Assembly (NCBI GenBank): GCA_002492295.1
Contig: DKYC01000157.1
Span: 1 to 52,374 of the forward strand
Source of the DNA: Lachnospiraceae bacterium UBA7110
Lineage (GTDB): Bacteria > Bacillota > Clostridia > Lachnospirales > Lachnospiraceae
Length of the DNA: 52,374 bases
Direction of reading: 5' to 3'
Shown: positions 1 through 8,574 of the stretch, piece by piece
How the letters are laid out: every line of letters starts with the position of its first letter
How positions within the stretch are numbered: the first letter of the stretch is position 1
Notes under the pieces: model-generated
Seen by the model: only the letters and a program-made list of their open reading frames with translations
Told to the model about the DNA's origin: nothing
The model's database searches: none
Made by a program: the position numbers and the translations under genes

Positions 1-1
1 G

Positions 2-1030
2 TATGCCTTGTTTGTATCTTTTTTCCCACAGCTGGTTGCAGGACCGATTGAGAGAAGCAGCCATCTGCTGGGACAGCTTGAGGCGCTCCCGTATAAGAGA
101 ACCTGGAACTTTGACAAGGTTACCAGAGGGCTGCTTTTGATGCTGTGGGGATTTTTCATGAAAATGGTCATTGCAGACAGGGCGGCAGTGCTTGTTAATC
201 AGGTGTTTGACAGATATTACATGTATTATGGTGCAGCGCTTATGCTTGCAGGCGTGCTGTTTGCCGTCCAAATTTACTGTGACTTTGCAAGTTATTCCAT
301 TATTGCGCTTGGTGCTGCAAATGTTTTGGGAATCGAACTGACGGTCAATTTTGAGGCACCGTTTTTTTCGAAAAATATCAGTGAACTTTGGAGACGGTGG
401 CATATATCGCTTAGTTCGTGGTTTAGGGATTATTTGTATATTCCACTTGGCGGAAACAGATGTTCGAAGGCAAGGAAATACTTTAATAACATGGTAACGT
501 TCACAGTGAGCGGACTTTGGCATGGAGCCAGTTGGAACTACGTCGTTTGGGGGGCAATACAGGGAGCATATATTATCATAGGTGATTTGCTAAAACCGCT
601 TAAAACAGGAATCCAGACATTTTTCCATGTCCGGATAAAGTCGTTCGGATACCGTTTTTTCCAGGGACTGTGTACATTTTCCCTGTTTGTGCTGTCTTTT
701 GTGTTTTTTCGGGCGGACACGGTAAAAGACGCCTGTTATTATCTGTACAGAATGTTTACGTCTTTTGATGTATGGTCCTTTTTTGACGGATCCGTTTATC
801 ATTTGGGGCTTGAACGAAATGAGATGAATGTTATGTTAATCGGGATTTTTGTTTTGCTGATTGTGGATGCATATTATGCCCGGAAAAAAGCGCTGTTTGA
901 CGTTTTGGTAAAGGAACAACCGCTTGCAGTGCAGTATATTATTGTAGCATTCCTGCTTGTTATGGTGATTGTGTTTGGCGTGTATGGCGAGGGGTATGAC
1001 GCGGCACAGTTCCTTTATTTCCAATTTTGA
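2..1030 (+). CDS. MBOAT-family O-acyltransferase (AlgI/DltB-like), 5' end missing
   Basis: This is the C-terminal part of a polytopic membrane O-acyltransferase. The reading frame is open to the window edge (Y-A-L before the first listed residues), so the true start lies upstream. The segment VSFFPQLVAGPIER, the WRRWHISLSSWFRDYLYIPLGG loop (read as WRRWHIS then RDYLYIPLGG) and the GLWHGASWN motif are hallmarks of the AlgI/DltB/PatA family. The histidine encoded at 521-523 is the expected catalytic residue. Several hydrophobic helices follow. Proteins of this family pass acetyl groups from a cytoplasmic donor to an extracytoplasmic partner that modifies a glycan. The next gene encodes such an SGNH partner and starts about 16 bases downstream, so the two probably work as a pair. 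The substrate cannot be read from the sequence. Confidence 0.93.
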   Translation, partial: YALFVSFFPQLVAGPIERSSHLLGQLEALPYKRTWNFDKVTRGLLLMLWGFFMKMVIADRAAVLVNQVFDRYYMYYGAALMLAGVLFAVQIYCDFASYSIIALGAANVLGIELTVNFEAPFFSKNISELWRRWHISLSSWFRDYLYIPLGGNRCSKARKYFNNMVTFTVSGLWHGASWNYVVWGAIQGAYIIIGDLLKPLKTGIQTFFHVRIKSFGYRFFQGLCTFSLFVLSFVFFRADTVKDACYYLYRMFTSFDVWSFFDGSVYHLGLERNEMNVMLIGIFVLLIVDAYYARKKALFDVLVKEQPLAVQYIIVAFLLVMVIVFGVYGEGYDAAQFLYFQF

Positions 1031-1046
1031 ACGGAGGATGAGAGCG

Positions 1047-2414
1047 TTGAAACGGACAGGTATTTCAAGAATTGCGGCAGTTGTGTCCTTTTTGGTGTTT
1101 ATCGGTTTGGTGCTTGGAATTACGGGAAAAATTGTCCGTGCAAAGTTTATCGGCGATTCCACGACGATTGTGGACGGATTTTATGCTGAGAAGAAAAACG
1201 ATATTGACTTGATTGTCATTGGCAGCAGCAATAGCTTTTGTACGGTGGATCCGCTTGTGCTGTACGAAGAGTACGGCATTGCTTCGTATGATTTTGGCAG
1301 TTCATCACAGCCTATGAATATCTCGGCACTTTATCTGAAAGAGGCGTTAAAGCGGCAGAAGCCTAAGGTGGTGGCGCTCGAGGTTAATATGATGGCGGGG
1401 GATTCGATAAACAGTAAGAACGAAGCGGGGCTGCGCTGGGGATATACGGACATTCCGCTTTCCATTGATAAGCTCCAGTGCATCTATCAGTCGGTGGGAG
1501 CGGTGAATGCCGAGTATTTTTCCTATGTATTTCCGGTATTTCGCTATCACAGCCGTTGGAAAGAGTTAAGTAAAATTGATTACACATATTTTTATCAGGA
1601 TAAGACAAACTATACAAAGGGGTATTTGGAAACGCAGTCGGTGACGCAGCAGGCTGTCAATCTGGGAGACTATGATTATGAAGGCGAGGCATGGATTGGC
1701 GAGGCAAATATTGTCTGCCTTGATGAGATGGTAAGGCTGTGCGCCCGGAATAATGTACAACTGCTGCTTTTTAAGTCGCCCAAGGAAAACTGGCACCGGT
1801 ATGAGACCATGGCAGTCAGGAAACTGGCAGAGGAGCGCGGGCTGAAATTTGTGGACTATAATGAGCTGTATCACAATGGGGAATTGGAGCTGGATGTGGC
1901 TTACGATTTCAGGGACGGCGACCACCTCAATGATTTTGGGGCGAAAAAGGTTACAGGCCATTTTGGCGCTTATCTGAAAGAAAATTTTGAACTGCCTGAC
2001 AGAAGAGCGGATTCTGCCCTGAATTCATGGGATAATGCATGTGATTATAAGCGCAGAAGCGGATGGCAGGATTATATGTCTGCGACAAAGGCGGAGGAAT
2101 GCTTCAACCAGCTGATGGAGGATGAAAACCTTGTTGTCATTGTTACACGTGTAAACTCAGGGAAGGGCAAAAGGGCGCAGGTGCAGCAATGGGTGTATCA
2201 GGACGCGGTCCCGGCTTTAACGGTGCAATGGGAGAATAATGGAATCAGACATATGAGGATTGGAAAAAAGGAGCTTGTGCTTTCAAAGCTTGGCAGTGTA
2301 TATCAGGTGCTTATAGACGGAGAGGATTATTATCAGGCAGGCAGCAGGTGGAATATTATCGTATATGATAAAGTTGTTAAGGACGTCACCGCAAACATGG
2401 TTTTTGACGAGTAG
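1047..2414 (+). CDS. SGNH/GDSL-like partner protein of the MBOAT acyltransferase (AlgJ/DltD-type)
   Basis: The protein has about 455 residues, one N-terminal membrane anchor (VVSFLVFIGLVLGI) and an extracytoplasmic SGNH-like domain. The block I serine sits in VIGSSNS near residues 58-62. A block V D-x-x-H is seen as D290-G-D-H293. This layout matches secreted or anchored partners that accept an acyl group from an MBOAT protein and place it on a glycan, and the gene directly follows one. Start choice: a GGAGG at 1033-1037 lies against an in-frame ATG at 1038, which is too close, but it is correctly spaced for the TTG at 1047. I therefore prefer TTG, with ATG 1038 as the alternative. The exact glycan target is unknown. 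Confidence 0.82.
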   Translation: MKRTGISRIAAVVSFLVFIGLVLGITGKIVRAKFIGDSTTIVDGFYAEKKNDIDLIVIGSSNSFCTVDPLVLYEEYGIASYDFGSSSQPMNISALYLKEALKRQKPKVVALEVNMMAGDSINSKNEAGLRWGYTDIPLSIDKLQCIYQSVGAVNAEYFSYVFPVFRYHSRWKELSKIDYTYFYQDKTNYTKGYLETQSVTQQAVNLGDYDYEGEAWIGEANIVCLDEMVRLCARNNVQLLLFKSPKENWHRYETMAVRKLAEERGLKFVDYNELYHNGELELDVAYDFRDGDHLNDFGAKKVTGHFGAYLKENFELPDRRADSALNSWDNACDYKRRSGWQDYMSATKAEECFNQLMEDENLVVIVTRVNSGKGKRAQVQQWVYQDAVPALTVQWENNGIRHMRIGKKELVLSKLGSVYQVLIDGEDYYQAGSRWNIIVYDKVVKDVTANMVFDE

Positions 2415-2420
2415 TTTTTT

Positions 2421-2449
2421 TTGACGTTTATGGAAAGATATGGTAAGAT
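2421..2449 (+). promoter_or_regulatory. Predicted sigma-A promoter of the pse operon
   Basis: TTGACG at 2421-2426 is separated by 17 bases from TAAGAT at 2444-2449, and TGG directly before it gives an extended -10. It lies in the 88-base gap before pseB, just downstream of a T-run after the preceding stop. This is the best promoter candidate for the pseudaminic acid genes. Confidence 0.6.
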
Positions 2450-2502
2450 TAGTTTAATTATGCAGATGTATCAGGAATGAAGGATTTTATGGAGGAACAT
2501 AT

Positions 2503-3498
2503 ATGTTATTGGACGACAAAACAATTTTGATAACAGGCGGTACCGGTTCATTCGGGCATTGTTTTACGGAGTATGTGCTGGAGCACTATCATCCGAAGAA
2601 GATTATCATTTATTCGCGGGATGAGTTTAAGCAGTGGATGATGGCGAATGAATTTGTCCGGTACAAGGACAGGCTCCGTTTTTTCATCGGTGATGTGCGC
2701 GATTATGAACGCATGAAACGCGCGTTCGAGGGCGTTGATTATGTAATCCATGCGGCAGCGTTAAAGCAGGTGCCTGCGTGTGAGTACAACCCGAACGAGG
2801 CGATTAAGACGAATGTCAACGGTGCGCAGAACGTGATTGACGCATCCCTGAATATGGGGATTAAAAAAGTGGTGGCGCTTTCGACGGATAAGGCAGTCAA
2901 TCCCGTAAATCTGTACGGTGGGACAAAGCTCGTGTCGGACAAGCTGTTTATCGCGGCAAACGCGTACTGCGGCAATAAGGATTTGAACTTTTCGATTGTA
3001 CGTTATGGAAATGTGGCGGGCAGCCGCGGCTCCGTGATTCCGTTTTTCCAGCAGCTGATTGACGAGGGTGCAAAGGAGCTGCCGATTACGGACTACCGCA
3101 TGACGCGGTTTTGGATTAGCCTGACGGAGGGCGTGGAGCTTGTGATTAAGGCGCTTGAAGAAGCAAAGGGCGGGGAAACGTTTATCAGTAAAATCCCGTC
3201 GTTTAAGGTGACAGACCTTGCGGAGGCGATGGCGCCCGGCGTTAAGACGATTGAGACAGGCATAAGACCCGGTGAAAAGCTGCATGAAGTGATGGTGACC
3301 CAGGAGGATTCGATGACGACGTACGAGTATGATAAGCATTTTATCATTTATCCGCAGATGTTCTGGCAGGAGTCAAAGCGTCCGAATCCAAGCGGAAAGA
3401 AGGTTGAGGAGGGATTTTATTATTCTTCCGGCAACAATACGCAGTGGCTTTCGGTGGAGCAGATTCGTGCGCTTTTAAAGACAGACCTTCACGATTAA
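2503..3498 (+). CDS. pseB: UDP-GlcNAc 4,6-dehydratase, 5-inverting (PseB)
   Basis: PseB catalyses the first step of CMP-pseudaminic acid synthesis: it dehydrates UDP-GlcNAc at C4/C6 and inverts C5. The 331-residue length is typical of the soluble SDR-type enzyme. The NAD(P)-binding motif ITGGTGSFG lies at residues 10-18. The characteristic YSRDEFKQ follows strand 2, and the active-site region STDKAV with Y-x-x-x-K (YGGTK, near residues 126-142) is present. The soluble form and the surrounding pse genes separate it from the large membrane dehydratase at 19766. A ribosome site GGAGG lies before the ATG. It is the first gene of the operon, followed 24 bases later by pseC. Confidence 0.96.
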   Translation: MLLDDKTILITGGTGSFGHCFTEYVLEHYHPKKIIIYSRDEFKQWMMANEFVRYKDRLRFFIGDVRDYERMKRAFEGVDYVIHAAALKQVPACEYNPNEAIKTNVNGAQNVIDASLNMGIKKVVALSTDKAVNPVNLYGGTKLVSDKLFIAANAYCGNKDLNFSIVRYGNVAGSRGSVIPFFQQLIDEGAKELPITDYRMTRFWISLTEGVELVIKALEEAKGGETFISKIPSFKVTDLAEAMAPGVKTIETGIRPGEKLHEVMVTQEDSMTTYEYDKHFIIYPQMFWQESKRPNPSGKKVEEGFYYSSGNNTQWLSVEQIRALLKTDLHD

Positions 3499-3521
3499 CG
3501 GATAAAGGGGGCACATGGGAT

Positions 3522-4715
3522 ATGGAAAAACCGGCGATAGAGGGCGGTACTCCCGTCAGGAAAACGAAATTGTTTTATGGACACCAGTATATTGACGATG
3601 CGGATATTGCGGCAGTGGAAGCGGTGCTTCGGAGTGATTTTCTCACATGCGGTCCGAAGATTGCGGAGCTTGAGGAGCGGCTTTGCGCGCTTACGGGGGC
3701 AAAATATGCGGTGGTGTGCAGCAACGGTACGGCGGCGCTGCATATTGCGGCGCTTGCGGCAGGCGTGGGAGAGGGCGACGAAGTGATAACGACGCCGATT
3801 ACGTTTGCGGCATCGGCAAACTGTGCGCTTTACTGTGGCGCGAAGCCCGTGTTTGCGGATATTAATCCGAGAACCTACAATATCAGCCCGCAATGTGTTT
3901 TGGAGAAGATTACGGATAAGACGAAGGCAGTGGTTGCAGTCGATTTCACAGGTCAGGCAGTGGAACTTGCGCCATTGCTGGAATTGTGCCGCGGTAAAGG
4001 CATTGTACTGATTGAGGATGGGGCGCATTCGATTGGGACGAAATATAACGCAGCGCCGGTCGGCAGCATTGCGGATATGACGACGTTCAGCTTTCATCCG
4101 GTAAAAACCGTGACAGGCGGTGAGGGAGGCGCGGTGCTCACGAACCGTGAGGATTTGTATGAAAAGCTGTTGCTGTACCGGTCGCATGGGATTACAAAGG
4201 ATGCGCGTTTTTTTGAACGGGAAAGTCATGGACCGTGGTACTATGAGCAGATTGATTTGGGGTATAATTACCGGATTACGGATATGCAGTGCGCGCTGAT
4301 TTTAAGCCAGCTTGATAAGCTGGAGCTTTTTGCGGGGCGGCGCCGGGAGATTGTGGAGCGTTACAATGAGGCGTTTGGGAAAATGCCGGAGCTGTTTGTG
4401 CAGGAGGAAATCGCGGAGTCGGATACGGTACGGCATTTGTATATCCTCCGGATTGTGCCGGAAAAGCTTAAGATTGACCGCAAGGGCTTTTTCGAGGCGC
4501 TTGGGGCGGAGAATATTGCCTGCAATGTGCACTATATTCCCGTGTACTGGCACCCGTATTATGAGAAGCTTGGGTATGGGAAAGGGCTTTGCCCGAATGC
4601 GGAAAAGCTTTATAATGAGATTTTAAGCCTGCCGCTTTATTATTCGCTTACGGACAGCGACGTGGATGATGTGATCGCGGCAGTGGAGAAAATTGTTGCA
4701 TATTATAGAAAATAG
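3522..4715 (+). CDS. pseC: UDP-4-keto-6-deoxy-AltNAc aminotransferase (PseC)
   Basis: A PLP-dependent aminotransferase of the DegT/DnrJ/EryC1 family with 397 residues. It turns the PseB product into UDP-4-amino-4,6-dideoxy-beta-L-AltNAc using glutamate. The PLP lysine is K195 in SFHPVKT, the aspartate is in IEDGAHS, and the N-terminal EGG...FYGHQYID segment matches PseC. The start at 3522 follows AAGGGGG with good spacing. An upstream extension of the frame overlaps pseB and has no protein-like character. Its position directly after pseB supports the assignment. A 12-bp hairpin follows its stop codon. Confidence 0.95.
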   Translation: MEKPAIEGGTPVRKTKLFYGHQYIDDADIAAVEAVLRSDFLTCGPKIAELEERLCALTGAKYAVVCSNGTAALHIAALAAGVGEGDEVITTPITFAASANCALYCGAKPVFADINPRTYNISPQCVLEKITDKTKAVVAVDFTGQAVELAPLLELCRGKGIVLIEDGAHSIGTKYNAAPVGSIADMTTFSFHPVKTVTGGEGGAVLTNREDLYEKLLLYRSHGITKDARFFERESHGPWYYEQIDLGYNYRITDMQCALILSQLDKLELFAGRRREIVERYNEAFGKMPELFVQEEIAESDTVRHLYILRIVPEKLKIDRKGFFEALGAENIACNVHYIPVYWHPYYEKLGYGKGLCPNAEKLYNEILSLPLYYSLTDSDVDDVIAAVEKIVAYYRK

Positions 4716-4753
4716 AAGTACAAGGGCGGCGCCGGAACGCAGCCCTTGTACTT
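4716..4753 (+). terminator. Perfect 12-bp hairpin after the pseC stop; possible internal terminator or attenuator
   Basis: AAGTACAAGGGC (4716-4727) pairs perfectly with 4742-4753 around a 14-base loop that includes GGCGCC. A short T-run (4752-4755) follows. It begins at the first base after the pseC stop codon and lies before pseF in the same operon. It may partly terminate transcription, protect the upstream message, or mark a processing site. Confidence 0.55.
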
Positions 4754-4783
4754 TTGGGCTTATTGGATAGGATGGGGGTACGG

Positions 4784-5491
4784 ATGAAAAGTGTGGCGAT
4801 TATAACGGCGCGGGGAGGCAGTAAGCGTATTCCGCGCAAGAATATCAAGCCGTTTTTAGGAAAACCCATACTGGAGTACAGTATTGAGGCAGCGCTTGCG
4901 GCGGATATGTTTCATGAGGTCATGGTTTCGACGGATGACGGGGAAATTGCGGATATGGCAAGGCGGGCGGGGGCAAAGGTTCCGTTTTTGCGCAGTGAAA
5001 GGACGGCGAATGATTACGCGACGACAGCGGACGTGGTAGACGAGGTGCTTTGTGCGTATGAAGCGGCGGGAATGCATTTTGACAGGGTATGCTGCATGTA
5101 CCCGACCGCGCCGTTTGTGACGGCGAAGGCAATCCGCACGGCAATGCTTTTGCTGGATGAGAAAAAAGCGGACTGTGTCATTCCGGTTGTAAAGTTTTCG
5201 TTTCCGCCGCAGCGCGGTGTATTGGTTCAGGACGGCAGGATTGTGCCGAAATGGAAAGAATGCATGAACATGCGTTCACAGGACTTGGAGCCGCTTTACC
5301 ATGATTGCGGACAGTTTTACTGTCTGAATGTCGAAAGTTTTCGGAAGCAGAAGGCGATATGGATGGAGAATGCGGTGCCGTTTGTGCAGGACGAAATGAC
5401 GGTGCAGGATATAGATACGCCCGAGGACTGGGAGATTGCAGAGATGAAGTACCGGATTTTGTATGGGGATGAGGGAGCGCAACGGCGTTAA
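4784..5491 (+). CDS. pseF: CMP-pseudaminic acid cytidylyltransferase (PseF)
   Basis: It activates pseudaminic acid with CTP to give CMP-Pse, the last cytoplasmic step. The 235-residue protein begins with the CMP-NeuA/KdsB-type motif ITARGGSKRIPRKNIKPF, in the form typical of PseF. It contains YPTAPF for substrate binding and the C-terminal DIDTPEDW metal-binding element. The ATG at 4784 is preceded by GGGGG at a usable distance. Two earlier in-frame ATGs (4754 and 4772) are less likely because they fall in or near the hairpin. Gene order here is BC-F-I-GNAT-G. Confidence 0.93.
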   Translation: MKSVAIITARGGSKRIPRKNIKPFLGKPILEYSIEAALAADMFHEVMVSTDDGEIADMARRAGAKVPFLRSERTANDYATTADVVDEVLCAYEAAGMHFDRVCCMYPTAPFVTAKAIRTAMLLLDEKKADCVIPVVKFSFPPQRGVLVQDGRIVPKWKECMNMRSQDLEPLYHDCGQFYCLNVESFRKQKAIWMENAVPFVQDEMTVQDIDTPEDWEIAEMKYRILYGDEGAQRR

Positions 5492-5540
5492 CTGCAAAAA
5501 GACGGGAAGGTTTTGGATTTTGGAAAGGTATGGTACAGGA

Positions 5541-6590
5541 ATGGGAACGACAGTCAGGATTAATGGAAGAACAGTAGGGGACGGTGCTCCGGCGTACATT
5601 ATCGCGGAGATGTCGGCAAACCACGCGGGGAGCATGGAGCGCGCCCTTGAAATGATCGGGGTGGCGAAGGCGGCGGGGGCGGATTGTGTGAAAATTCAGA
5701 CGTACACGCCGGACACAATGACAATTAACTGCCATAATGAATATTTCAATATAGAAAAAGGCACCTGGGAGGGCGAAAACCTGTATTCCCTGTATCAGAA
5801 GGCATACACTCCCTGGGAGTGGCAGGATAAGCTGCGCGACGAGGCGGCAAGGGTGGGGATTGATTTTCTCTCCACGCCGTTTGACAGGACATCCGTGGAT
5901 TTTTTGGAGAAGCTTGGGGTGTCGTTTTACAAAATCGCGTCGTTTGAGCTGGTGGATATCCCGCTTTTGGAGTATATTGCGTCGAAGGGAAAACCGATTA
6001 TTATGTCAACCGGAATGGCGACACTTCAGGAGATTGAGGAGGCGGCAGACGCCATTTATGCGGCGGGAAACAGGCAGCTTGCACTGATGAAGTGCTCCAG
6101 CGCATACCCTGCAAAGAGTGAGGAGATGAATTTGGCGACCATCTGCGACATGAAAAAACGCTTTGACATCCCAATCGGGCTTTCCGACCATTCGATGGGA
6201 AGCTTCAGTGCGGCGACGGCGGTTGCGATGGGGGCGAATATTATTGAAAAGCATTTCTGTATCAGCCGTGCAATTAAAAATCCTGATTCGTCGTTTTCGA
6301 TGGAGCCGGATGAGTTTCGGGAAATGGTGATGCAGGTGCGTGAGGTCGAGAAGGCAATGGGAACGGTGACGTACGGTGTTTCGGAGCAGGAAAAGTCGAA
6401 TGTGTGCTTTAGACGCTCGCTGTTTGTGGTGGAGGATATCCGGGCGGGAGAACAGCTTACTGCTGAAAATATCAGGAGCATCCGTCCGGCTTACGGGTTA
6501 AAGCCAAAGTATTATAAAGATGTGATTGGAAAGACGGCAAAGCATGATTTAAAACGCGGGACGCCGCTGGCGCTTTCGGATATTGAGTAG
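5541..6590 (+). CDS. pseI: Pseudaminic acid synthase (PseI)
   Basis: PseI condenses 2,4-diacetamido-2,4,6-trideoxy-L-altrose with phosphoenolpyruvate to form pseudaminic acid. The 349-residue protein has the NeuB TIM barrel. AEMSANHAGS separates PseI from sialic acid synthases (AEIGINH-type). KIQTYTPDT, FYKIASFE, IMSTGMA, LSDHS and EKHF follow in order. A C-terminal SAF (antifreeze-like) domain covers about residues 285-349. The start at 5541 avoids an overlap with pseF. The frame can be extended upstream to 5463, but that part lacks family similarity. Confidence 0.94.
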   Translation: MGTTVRINGRTVGDGAPAYIIAEMSANHAGSMERALEMIGVAKAAGADCVKIQTYTPDTMTINCHNEYFNIEKGTWEGENLYSLYQKAYTPWEWQDKLRDEAARVGIDFLSTPFDRTSVDFLEKLGVSFYKIASFELVDIPLLEYIASKGKPIIMSTGMATLQEIEEAADAIYAAGNRQLALMKCSSAYPAKSEEMNLATICDMKKRFDIPIGLSDHSMGSFSAATAVAMGANIIEKHFCISRAIKNPDSSFSMEPDEFREMVMQVREVEKAMGTVTYGVSEQEKSNVCFRRSLFVVEDIRAGEQLTAENIRSIRPAYGLKPKYYKDVIGKTAKHDLKRGTPLALSDIE

Positions 6591-6635
6591 AAACCGTGAA
6601 TTTGCAGACTGAGGAAAGAGTAAGGTTAATAAAAG

Positions 6636-7088
6636 ATGTGTTTACTGTTGCGAACCGTGAATGCGGAGGATGTTGATTTGCTTTACGCGTGGGCAAATGA
6701 TCCTGTGGTGCGGCGGAATGCGTTTCACACGGAGCCGATTGCCTATGAAAACCATGTGGAATGGTTTGCGGAAAAACTGGCGGACAAGTCCGTGTATCAC
6801 TATATTCTGTGTGCCGGGGAAATACCTGTAGGGCAAATCCGGCTGGATACTGCGGGCGGTGAGGCGTTGATTGATTACAGTATCGGTGCCCAGTACCGGG
6901 GAAAAGGATATGGGAGCAGGATGCTTGCGCTGGTCAAGGAACAGCTTGCCATAGATAAAATACCAGGCGTTACAAAACTGGTTGGCCAGGTAAAATATGA
7001 AAACCGTGCATCGGCAAGAGCGTTTGAGAAGTGCGGATTTACAAAGATGCAGCGGGAAGGATATATACAGTATGAATGCTGTCTGTAG
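6636..7088 (+). CDS. pseH: GNAT N-acetyltransferase, probable PseH
   Basis: A 150-residue GNAT-fold acetyltransferase. The acetyl-CoA site appears as YRGKGYGSRML near residues 87-97, and VKYENRASARAFEKCGF forms the usual C-terminal helix. In the pse pathway, PseH acetylates the 4-amino group of the PseC product. Placement between pseI and pseG makes that the likely role. The family is broad and a second GNAT lies at 15653, so the assignment depends on context. The RBS is weak (TAAGGTTAAT). Confidence 0.75.
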   Translation: MCLLLRTVNAEDVDLLYAWANDPVVRRNAFHTEPIAYENHVEWFAEKLADKSVYHYILCAGEIPVGQIRLDTAGGEALIDYSIGAQYRGKGYGSRMLALVKEQLAIDKIPGVTKLVGQVKYENRASARAFEKCGFTKMQREGYIQYECCL

Positions 7089-7171
7089 AGGGCGTTGGCG
7101 AAATGACCGGCTGGAGAAACAAACGGCTGGTGGCGCTGGCGAAACAGCTGACAGCGGAAAGGAGCGGACGG

Positions 7172-7873
7172 ATGCGAATCATCATTGCGACAATCAAGTC
7201 GTGGAACATTGAGCGTGCACAGGCATTGCAGAAGCAGTATGCGGGAGTTCATGAGATTGTCCTTTATACACAAAAGGCGGAAATGACAGTGGATAACGTG
7301 CGTCATTTTAATCCGGATTACATTTTGCTGCCCCACTGGTCGTATTTTATCCCTGATGAGATTACAGAGAACTGGGAGTGCGTTGTATTCCACATGACGG
7401 ATTTGCCATATGGGCGTGGCGGCAGTCCTTTGCAAAATCTGATTGTGCGCGGACATCAGGAAACAAGGATATCGGCAATCAAAGTGACAGGAACGCTTGA
7501 CGGCGGACCTGTTTATATGAAGCAGCCGCTTTCGCTTGCGGGGAGCGCGCAGGAAATTTTCATACGGTGTGCGGACATTATTTTTCAGAAGATGATACCC
7601 CTTTTTCTGACAGAGCGGATAACGCCAAAGCCACAGGAGGGAGAACCTGTTATTTTTAAGCGGAGAAAGCCGGAGGAAAGTAAAATAACGACCGATATGG
7701 AATTGGATATGATATATGACTATATCCGGATGCTGGATGCGGAGGGGTATCCAAGGGCATACTTGGAGTTTGGCTCTTACCGTTTGGAGTTTGAGGGAGC
7801 GGATCTGTCCGGGGACGGGCAGACGCTTTCGGCGCGCGTGGTTTTTCGAAACAGGACAAAGGAGCAGGAATGA
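7172..7873 (+). CDS. Formyltransferase-like protein in the pse operon
   Basis: A 233-residue protein related to methionyl-tRNA/UDP-sugar formyltransferases, which use N10-formyl-tetrahydrofolate. The conserved segment reads FHMTDLPYGRGGSPLQN, with H74 and, later, D110 in TLDGGP as the expected catalytic His and Asp. The catalytic Asn of the classic N-x-H motif is V72 here, so activity needs checking. The remaining C-terminal ~90 residues are family-specific. The start at 7172 follows AAGGAG and gives the normal Rossmann N-terminus MRIIIATIK. An upstream extension of the frame overlaps pseH. Its location suggests N-formylation of a pseudaminic acid precursor. It overlaps the next gene by four bases. 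Confidence 0.8.
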   Translation: MRIIIATIKSWNIERAQALQKQYAGVHEIVLYTQKAEMTVDNVRHFNPDYILLPHWSYFIPDEITENWECVVFHMTDLPYGRGGSPLQNLIVRGHQETRISAIKVTGTLDGGPVYMKQPLSLAGSAQEIFIRCADIIFQKMIPLFLTERITPKPQEGEPVIFKRRKPEESKITTDMELDMIYDYIRMLDAEGYPRAYLEFGSYRLEFEGADLSGDGQTLSARVVFRNRTKEQE

Positions 7874-8568
7874 ATATGAAAACAGTGTTAATCGTAGCAG
7901 CACATCCGGATGATGAAATCCTTGGTGTCGGCGCGACGGCAGCAAGGCATGTGGCGGAAGGTGATGCAGTGTACGCGCTTATTTTGGGGGAAGGACAGAC
8001 CTCGCGCGGGGTGCACAGGGAGGATACGGAAAAAGACGTTGTGGATGCGCTTCATCAGAATACGCTGGAGAGTGCGAAGGCAATCGGTTTTTGCGATGTA
8101 TTTTTCGCGGATTTTCCAGACAACCGGTTTGACGAGATGGATTTGCTGGATATCGTGAAGGCGGTGGAGCAGAAAATTTGGGAATTGAAGCCGCAGATTG
8201 TGTATACGCATTATAGCGGGGATTTGAATGTGGATCATCAGTATACGGCGCGCGCGGTGCTGACGGCGACAAGGCCGATTGGGGATTACTGCGTGGAGGA
8301 GCTCTATGCATTTGAGACATTATCTTCCTCTGAGTGGAATTTTGACCACAGTATCCAGCCTGTATTCTGCCCGGATGTGTTTGTGGACATCACGGATTAT
8401 TACGCGCAGAAGGAAAAAGCGATGCAAAGTTATGTGTCGGAGCTTTGCGCGTTTCCGCACCCAAGGAGCCTTACGGGCATGGATGTGCTGTCCAAAACAC
8501 GGGGGATGGCGGCGGGAATGGAGCGCGCGGAGGCATTTATGCTGATTCGCAAAACCGTAAGGAGGTAA
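7870..8568 (+). CDS. PIG-L/LmbE-family deacetylase
   Basis: A 232-residue metal-dependent de-N-acetylase. The zinc motif A-H-P-D-D-E lies at residues 11-16, and the second histidine group is at H114...H123 (HYSGDLNVDH). The family removes N-acetyl groups from amino sugars (GlcNAc-PI, mycothiol and bacillithiol precursors). Its start overlaps the stop of the formyltransferase-like gene (ATGA), so the two are probably coupled. A simple reading is removal of one N-acetyl group followed by a different N-acyl group. The true substrate could be a free sugar, a UDP-sugar or CMP-Pse. Confidence 0.88.
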   Translation: MNMKTVLIVAAHPDDEILGVGATAARHVAEGDAVYALILGEGQTSRGVHREDTEKDVVDALHQNTLESAKAIGFCDVFFADFPDNRFDEMDLLDIVKAVEQKIWELKPQIVYTHYSGDLNVDHQYTARAVLTATRPIGDYCVEELYAFETLSSSEWNFDHSIQPVFCPDVFVDITDYYAQKEKAMQSYVSELCAFPHPRSLTGMDVLSKTRGMAAGMERAEAFMLIRKTVRR

Positions 8569-8574
8569 GACGGG

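Noticed and set aside
6997..7212. Small + strand frame between pseH and the formyltransferase-like gene
   Set aside because: It overlaps both genes in another frame, has no convincing ribosome site and no recognisable protein features.
6875..7945. Long open frame on the minus strand (356 codons)
   Set aside because: It lies opposite pseH, the formyltransferase-like gene and the start of the PIG-L gene, all with clear family motifs. Its composition is that of an antisense shadow.
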